The notes beneath the pieces are model-generated. The model had not been told where the DNA came from and searched no databases. It saw nothing but the letters and a program-made list of their open reading frames with translations. A stretch of DNA of 64,000 nucleotides from Muraenolepis orangiensis (Eukaryota; Chordata; Actinopteri; Gadiformes; Muraenolepididae). The DNA lies in assembly GCA_027704905.1 (NCBI GenBank), contig CM051021.1:3123391-3187390 (forward strand), read 5' to 3'. Positions within the stretch are counted from its first letter, which is position 1, and every line of letters starts with the position of its first letter. The position numbers and the translations under genes were made by a program. Positions 58,154 to 64,000 of this stretch are shown piece by piece.

Positions 58154-60264
58154 CCCATTCTCATTGAGTATTTTACAAAGAGTGAAACAACAGCGCCCCC
58201 TAGATATTATGGTGAAATAGAGGAGGCCAGCCGAATGAGCTTCCCTTGGTGAAAAAAAAAATGGGGGATTGTCCCGGATTGACCAATCAGATGAGGCACG
58301 TCATGTCCCCCTGCCAACCTGTGATTGGTCAGGGCCATGCCAAGGGAGGCCAGAGACGGCTGGCCTCCCTTCAAGGGAATGGGATCCCTTGATCCCATTG
58401 GATCGATTTGAAGGGAATCCCTTGACTCACAAATCCAATCAAATCACATCAACATCAGTACGTAGTACTGTAACTGTCATCCTCGCCGTTTGATAGTATT
58501 AAGCATTATGGAGGGTGGAGATTTGGCGTACTTAATAAAAAACAACTTTACTAAACTTCCGCTACAGCAGCAACTAAAAATTAAATCAGATGACAGGCCC
58601 ATGCCCACACTCGAGCTGTGTGCACAGAGGAAAAAGGGAGCGAATCGGACGTTCAATGAGGACAATTATGTCCGCACGGAGTGGCTAACTGGAAGCGCTG
58701 AACTTCAGCGTCTATTTTGCTGGCCATGTCTTCTTTTTGACAAGGATTCGTGCTCCCTGAACAATCCTTGGGCAACTTCAGGATTCATCGACCTTGCCAA
58801 CCTGTCACGGGCAATTGAGAGGCACGGTAAATCAAAAAATCACATAGATTGTGCTGTGAAATTGAAGCTTTTTTATTCATTACCGAATCTGCACTGCGCA
58901 TTGAGCGGCTGGTTATGCATTTGGGGGGGGGGGGGGGGGGGAATGCTTAAATTAATAAGACGAGAGAGTTTTGACTGGAGAGTGCGTGCGGACCTGTCGG
59001 TTAGATAACAGGCGTGTGCAAGTCCTGCATCTGTATGATACAACTGTGTAAAATGATACCGGGCGCTGTAATCACTCAACTGGTTACGTTATTGACCCAA
59101 AAAAAACTGGCTTCCCCTAAAATTTTCACCACGCCACGCTACTGTTTCGTTGTTTGTTAGACTCGTACTTGTTTCATGTGTATGAACAAGCGTCATGTTT
59201 CCACGTCATGCCACCGTCAGGTCTTTTGCTTTTGAGCTTTATGCGTTTCCATCTAAGTGATTTTTGTGTTACTGTATTTATCAGTAAGAAGGGGGAAGAT
59301 ATGTGAATAAACTGTACGTTGTGGCCACTTCAGGTCCATAAACAGCACCCGTCGAGGTATTTCAATCACTAAAATCACTCCAGCACTGCTAGAGGTCCAC
59401 TTTGGCAACATGTAGTATACATACCTCTTATATATATATATAATGTACAGTGGTTAAATAAGATGTAAAAACAGTCTACTAGGTATAAAAACAGGTGTAA
59501 AATAACTTATAGAGGAGGTATGAGATATGTGCAGAATTATAGGTAAATGTATATATACAGGTTAGTATACAATTATCAACAGGTAGTGAGCAGGGGTAGG
59601 CAGTTATATCCACAAGATAAATATATATAAATGTATATACATGACATCTCAGACATGATCACAACCATGGAAGCATGTACATTTGGTCTTGGCCTTCCTC
59701 AGTTTTGAAGCCATCAGCAAATGTACTTCAAATCTCAGCTTCAGTAGTCAGTACATTCTGTCACACTATGCCTCAGTTTGAGGGCCATCCACTCTGATGG
59801 TGCAACTCTGAGCTTGAGTAAGGGACCTGTGAGTACTGAGAAGAGATCAAATACAGGCCAAAAACAGACTCAATTATTTAGTTTACTTTGATTTCATAGC
59901 ATGCTTTGTGTTTGCCATTGTCGAATTACATTGGGCAAATATTAGTCAGCTTCCTAACTTGACGCTGGGACATTGCATTAAACAAATGTTTTCTTCTTCT
60001 GGTGAACTCACGTAACAATACCACCAGTGGCCTCTAGATGGCAGCATAAAACAATAGCTTTACACTGAACACAGTATTAGTGGACAGCTTCATCCAGGCG
60101 TTCATTGTAAATGTCTTATTGAATAAAAACTTTTTTTTCTGCAATGGCTGAACAATCCACTGGGGTCATCAACACATTGTCATATATAAGTTTGCCAGAA
60201 TGCTGAGGTAGCAGGTATTTATTATTTATTCATCAAATAAATCAATATACCTTTTCATACATTT

Positions 60265-60720
60265 GGGTGATTCCTCAACTTACCAATAGAGGGAACTCAC
60301 GTACCGCACCACAGTTTGAGAACGGCTGAACATTACACCGAGTCTACCAAGCTAACTTTATTAACACAAAGAACACTTACACTACACCGAGTCTACCAAG
60401 CTGCTAACTTTATTAACACAAAGAACACTGACACTACACCGAGTCTACCAAGCTGCTAACTTCAACACAAAGAACACTTACACAACTAGTCACCAGGCGC
60501 TGTCTCTGTAGCGCCGTGACTTTTAGTGTTGGGTGAGCAGCAGGCAGTAGGTCCATAATGACGTCATCTAATATTTACCAGCAGACTGGCAGGTTAACGC
60601 TAGGTGACGTCACTATAGAACGCCCTACTGAAGCCAGGTCATTGTATTTAAAGTCAGGTTATGTGAGGTGTCAACATCGAGGACTCATCATTTATTTTTA
60701 GATTGGTTTTATTAAGAGTA
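60265..60720. repeat. Minisatellite plus flank (right arm)
   Basis: About three units of CGAGTCTACCAAGCTGCTAA, then the AGTCACCAGGCGCTGTCTCT and TGACGTCATCTAAT flank. Mirror of 9,570-10,250; the third copy is at 40,490-45,055. Confidence 0.9.
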
Positions 60721-60984
60721 ATATTGTTGTATCATAAACCATCACTCCACATTACACAGGCTGACTTCTAAACCCTTAATATCATTAATATTTCTTATTA
60801 TATTAATGTTACAGCAGCCTCCGTTTTTCACCTTACAAAATGAGTAGCCGTAGATTCTCTAGCGCGTTTCTGCATGAAAGTCACGCAATCAGTTGGTTTC
60901 CCGCATGTCATTAATATAACTGCACACAACTGAAGGGAACATGAGCGTTATCACTGTTAGGAAGTCATTCAGTATTTCTTTAGC

Positions 60985-61135
60985 TTTAAGACCTGCGTTG
61001 AATCTGTTGATGCGTTCATGAGGAGGAGAGAGACGTCTAGATCTAGGACACCTGCAGGTCCACTGCAGACATTGGGGATCGAACCCGGTACCTTTTAGAC
61101 TTCACTCCACCCACAACCCAGCTACTACCATCTCC
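60985..61135 (-). mobile_element. tRNA-derived SINE (right arm)
   Basis: Reverse complement of the SINE at 9,125-9,290, with B-box GGTTCGATCCCC on the minus strand near 61,074-61,086. Confidence 0.6.
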
Positions 61136-61736
61136 TGCCCCCCCCCCCTCGTATGTGCAGACACTTTGATCACCGTTTAGACTGTTTCGGTGTAAACTCA
61201 AATACATGACGGGACTTTTGAGAAACGGCCCATAAATAAGAGGACAGAGAATGACCATTGCTCTAACAGGGGCTTAATGCTTTTGTTCTGGATCAGTTAA
61301 ACGCCATCACTTGAGGCTTTCATTCTGATATGACGTTATCATTGTGACCTGAATACACACCAGTAGAACCACACTCACCCACACAGAGAAAGGCATACGG
61401 TATATACAGCAAAACAACTTGGCACTGCAGACACCCGGGAAAAGACTAAGAAAACTAAATGGGTCAAACGTGGGCGTTGAGACATATTTACACTTTCTCT
61501 GTCCTGTACGACAAACACAACAGTCTGCTACATCCTGTGTGTGTGTCAGGGTTTCTCTCACTCACTTGCATGTCCCTTCTTATCTCATGTTTTAACTGAA
61601 CAAATCTAACTGCTAACAGAACTCAACATTTATATCCGCCGGTTCTTGAAGCGGATCAATCAGCAAAAGGAGGGACAAAGAAAAGGCCGCCGTGAGGACC
61701 AATGGGTGTGGCCAGATGTTGAGAAGGGGGAGAGGT

Positions 61737-62222
61737 TTAGAAGCCCAGCGGGTGAGGGGAGACCACGCCCCCGTTCTCCACCACGGCGGCGGAGATGGCG
61801 CGCAGGTTGTTGAACAGCTGCCTGGATTGGCTGGAGCGCAGGGTGCGGAGGTCGCGTGTGATCCGGTCGTGAGCCTGGGGATAAATGATACCTCACAAGG
61901 TCAACTCAGTAAAGGAACAGTAAAGGAAACACTTAATTTCTTTAAATAAAAACCTTTTGGCAATGCTGACGCCAATAGATCTCATGTAGAGATATGACCT
62001 ATAGATTCATCTGATGTTCAACATTTATATTGACAGAGATGCACAAACTGCAGTGTAAAAACAACAACAACCCAGACTTCCTGGACCAATCGCATGATAA
62101 CAGAACAAGGAGTGAAATTGGGATGAAACTGAGGGAGAGACCTTACCTCCACACACCAGGTCTCACACAACATCTTCTCATGCTGGGCCGAGGGGTGACC
62201 CTGACTCAGAGAACGGGACGCC

Positions 62223-62253
<31 letters not shown>

Positions 62254-63186
62254 ATTCAGCTTTCAGGAGGGTAAACCAGATATGTGAGAGTGAGAGAGTT
62301 GGAGATTTACTGTAGGGCGAGAGAGAGAAAAGGGGAGGGAGACAAGGCTAGACAGACGCTTAGAGAGAGAGAGAGAGATTAGGATGGAGGGGGTGAGACC
62401 AAAAGAGAATAAAGGGTGTTTTGGGCTAACCGGCGTCTTTCCTACCTTGACAGGACGACCCCCATGGCGTACAGGTCAATGGCGCAGTCCGCCACGCGCT
62501 TCAGTACAAACTGCTCGTCTGCAAACCACAGACACACACACACACACTTTGACCACCAACACTATCTACACAACTGTTCAACAGCCTGTCAATGGCATCA
62601 TTACGACCCGATGATGTCATCGAGGTCAGCCTTGAGCTTTCTCAGACACACTCAAATGCACACACGCACTCAAGCACAAGGCCAAACACACACACACACA
62701 CAGCCAAACACACACTTACCGATGATCTTCTTCCCGTGTTTGATCAGCAGGTCCTCGACGACAACGCCAAACTGTTCGATGGCCTTGACCGTCTGGAGAT
62801 CAAACACAGAGGATGTAGCAGACATCACCGGAGCCGCGGGTTTGATTCCCAATGGGGACAGATGACTTGGGTCAACGGTGGGTTTGAACCCTTAACTATC
62901 CCAAGGCTTTTGTTTTTCCGATGGCATGCGTTTCAATATATGGATATAGATTTGCCGTTATATTATACATTAAGGACATATACTGTGGTTATACTGTGTA
63001 TATAATGAGGTCAGTGGATTGCATTTGGTCTGCATTGTGTTGGCTCAGGGGTGAACATTAAAATCAATACATAAACTAAATCAATAATAACCAGACACTC
63101 ACCAAGTCCCCACTTTGAGCCAGTTCAGGGTGAATGTTCCCCTGCAGAGTGAGACCACTGGCCAGACCCGCCTTCCTGAAAACACC

Positions 63187-63230
<44 letters not shown>

Positions 63231-63471
63231 CCTTAATCTCTCAGTCCTTGGTGTGATGCTCGGAGGGCCGAATAGGCCTTCAGCACAGAGGGGTGACCAT
63301 ACAGGCCAACACAAAGAGTCAAACAGGTGGAGCGCATGAAGCATGATGGTCTGTAGGAGAGCGGAGGACCAACCTCTTGGCTCTCTTGGTCAGCTCCTCA
63401 GCCAGCAGCCCAGCGTTACCCAAGGGGCTCTTCATGGCCCTCTGCAGGCTCTTCAGCTGGGTCCCAGCGCT
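61737..63471 (-). CDS. acadvl: Very long-chain acyl-CoA dehydrogenase, last six exons (right-arm copy, 5' partial)
   Basis: Exons from 5' to 3': 63,374-63,471; 63,103-63,175; 62,720-62,792; 62,446-62,518; 62,147-62,222; 61,737-61,874 (TAA 61,739-61,737). Lengths are 98, 73, 73, 73, 76 and 138 nt, identical to the left copy. The protein is identical; only three silent differences were seen (CAG/CAA, GAG/GAA, TTG/CTG). Function as for the left copy. As there, the upstream catalytic-core exons are replaced by LINE sequence from 63,597. Confidence 0.92.
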
Positions 63472-63480
63472 CTGTGGGAC

Positions 63481-64000
<520 letters not shown>

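Larger units (their letters stand above)
57915..59144 (+). mobile_element. 1.23-kb hAT element with ZMYM1-like (TTF finger) coding
   Basis: Termini CAGTGGCGTTTTC and, reverse complement of the right end, CAGTAGCGTGGCG. The target duplication TTTCGTTG is exact (57,907-57,914 and 59,145-59,152). The left arm has the empty site. A frame from ATG 58,508 reads LKIKSDDRPMPTLELCAQRK, TFNEDNYVRTEWLTGSAELQ, RLFCWPCLLFDKDSCSLNNP and RAIERHGKSKNHIDCAVKLK. This is the TTF-type zinc-binding region at the N-terminus of ZMYM1-like hAT transposases. The catalytic core is deleted (poly-G at 58,923 then unrelated frame). Confidence 0.9.
57560..59620. repeat. LTR-like segment flanked by inverted repeats (right arm), split by hAT
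   Basis: Mirror of 10,903-11,705. Starts near TGTCAGGATTGGCAG (57,687) and carries TTTAAATAGG and AATAAA (59,309). The hAT at 57,915-59,144 sits inside. Confidence 0.4.

Noticed and set aside
58921..58941. Poly-G tract as a regulatory quadruplex
   Set aside because: A single homopolymer within a deleted hAT; more likely a deletion junction or an assembly homopolymer.

Overview
The window is genomic DNA of a ray-finned (teleost) fish. Supporting signs are intron-split vertebrate genes with GT-AG boundaries, an MHC class I gene with the fish-type Arg at residue 84, fish-type LINEs (RTE/Rex3, L2-like, Rex1/CR1-like, Tx1/L1), tRNA-derived SINEs, many hAT elements with 8-bp target duplications, and dense micro- and minisatellites. 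It is not prokaryotic; most long reading frames are frames through (CA)n, (CT)n or minisatellite DNA or through the 1000-N gap.

Layout. The dominant structure is a very large inverted repeat. The left arm (about 5.76-24.3 kb) and the right arm (about 52.25-64.0 kb, running off the window end) carry the same ordered content in mirror image: LINE 3' end, last six exons of ACADVL, SINE, minisatellite, LTR-like segment, LINE fragment, 33-bp minisatellite, MHC-I promoter, exon 1 and alpha-1 exon. The arms differ by private transposon insertions and repeat copy numbers. Left of the arm (1-5.76 kb) are the RING exon of a TRIM protein, a decayed DIRS-like element, a deleted RTE element and a possible PRKD-like exon.

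The 28-kb centre starts with (CT)n and an exactly 1000-N gap. It then holds LINE debris, the first five exons of SPAG17 (minus strand), a hAT fragment, the C-terminal exons of a SAMD3-like gene, a second SPAG17 exon 1 with an RFX X-box upstream, a near-intact hAT transposase gene (40.7-44.3 kb) nested in a solo-LTR-like insertion, L2 and THAP fragments, and then the 3' two thirds of the MHC-I gene. The MHC-I gene runs continuously from the centre into the right arm (53,948 down to 47,491).

Interpretation. The two arms look like two haplotypes of one MHC-I/ACADVL locus, or a young palindromic duplication. ACADVL coding exons differ only at three silent sites, while the alpha-1 exon differs at seven codons that are all amino-acid changing. 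The N gap, the missing downstream SPAG17 exons and the truncated left MHC-I copy make an assembly join at 24.3-26.3 kb likely. The most unusual local structures are perfect palindromes with zero- or one-base centres inside several different hAT elements; one of them covers the 5' splice site of a hAT transposase.
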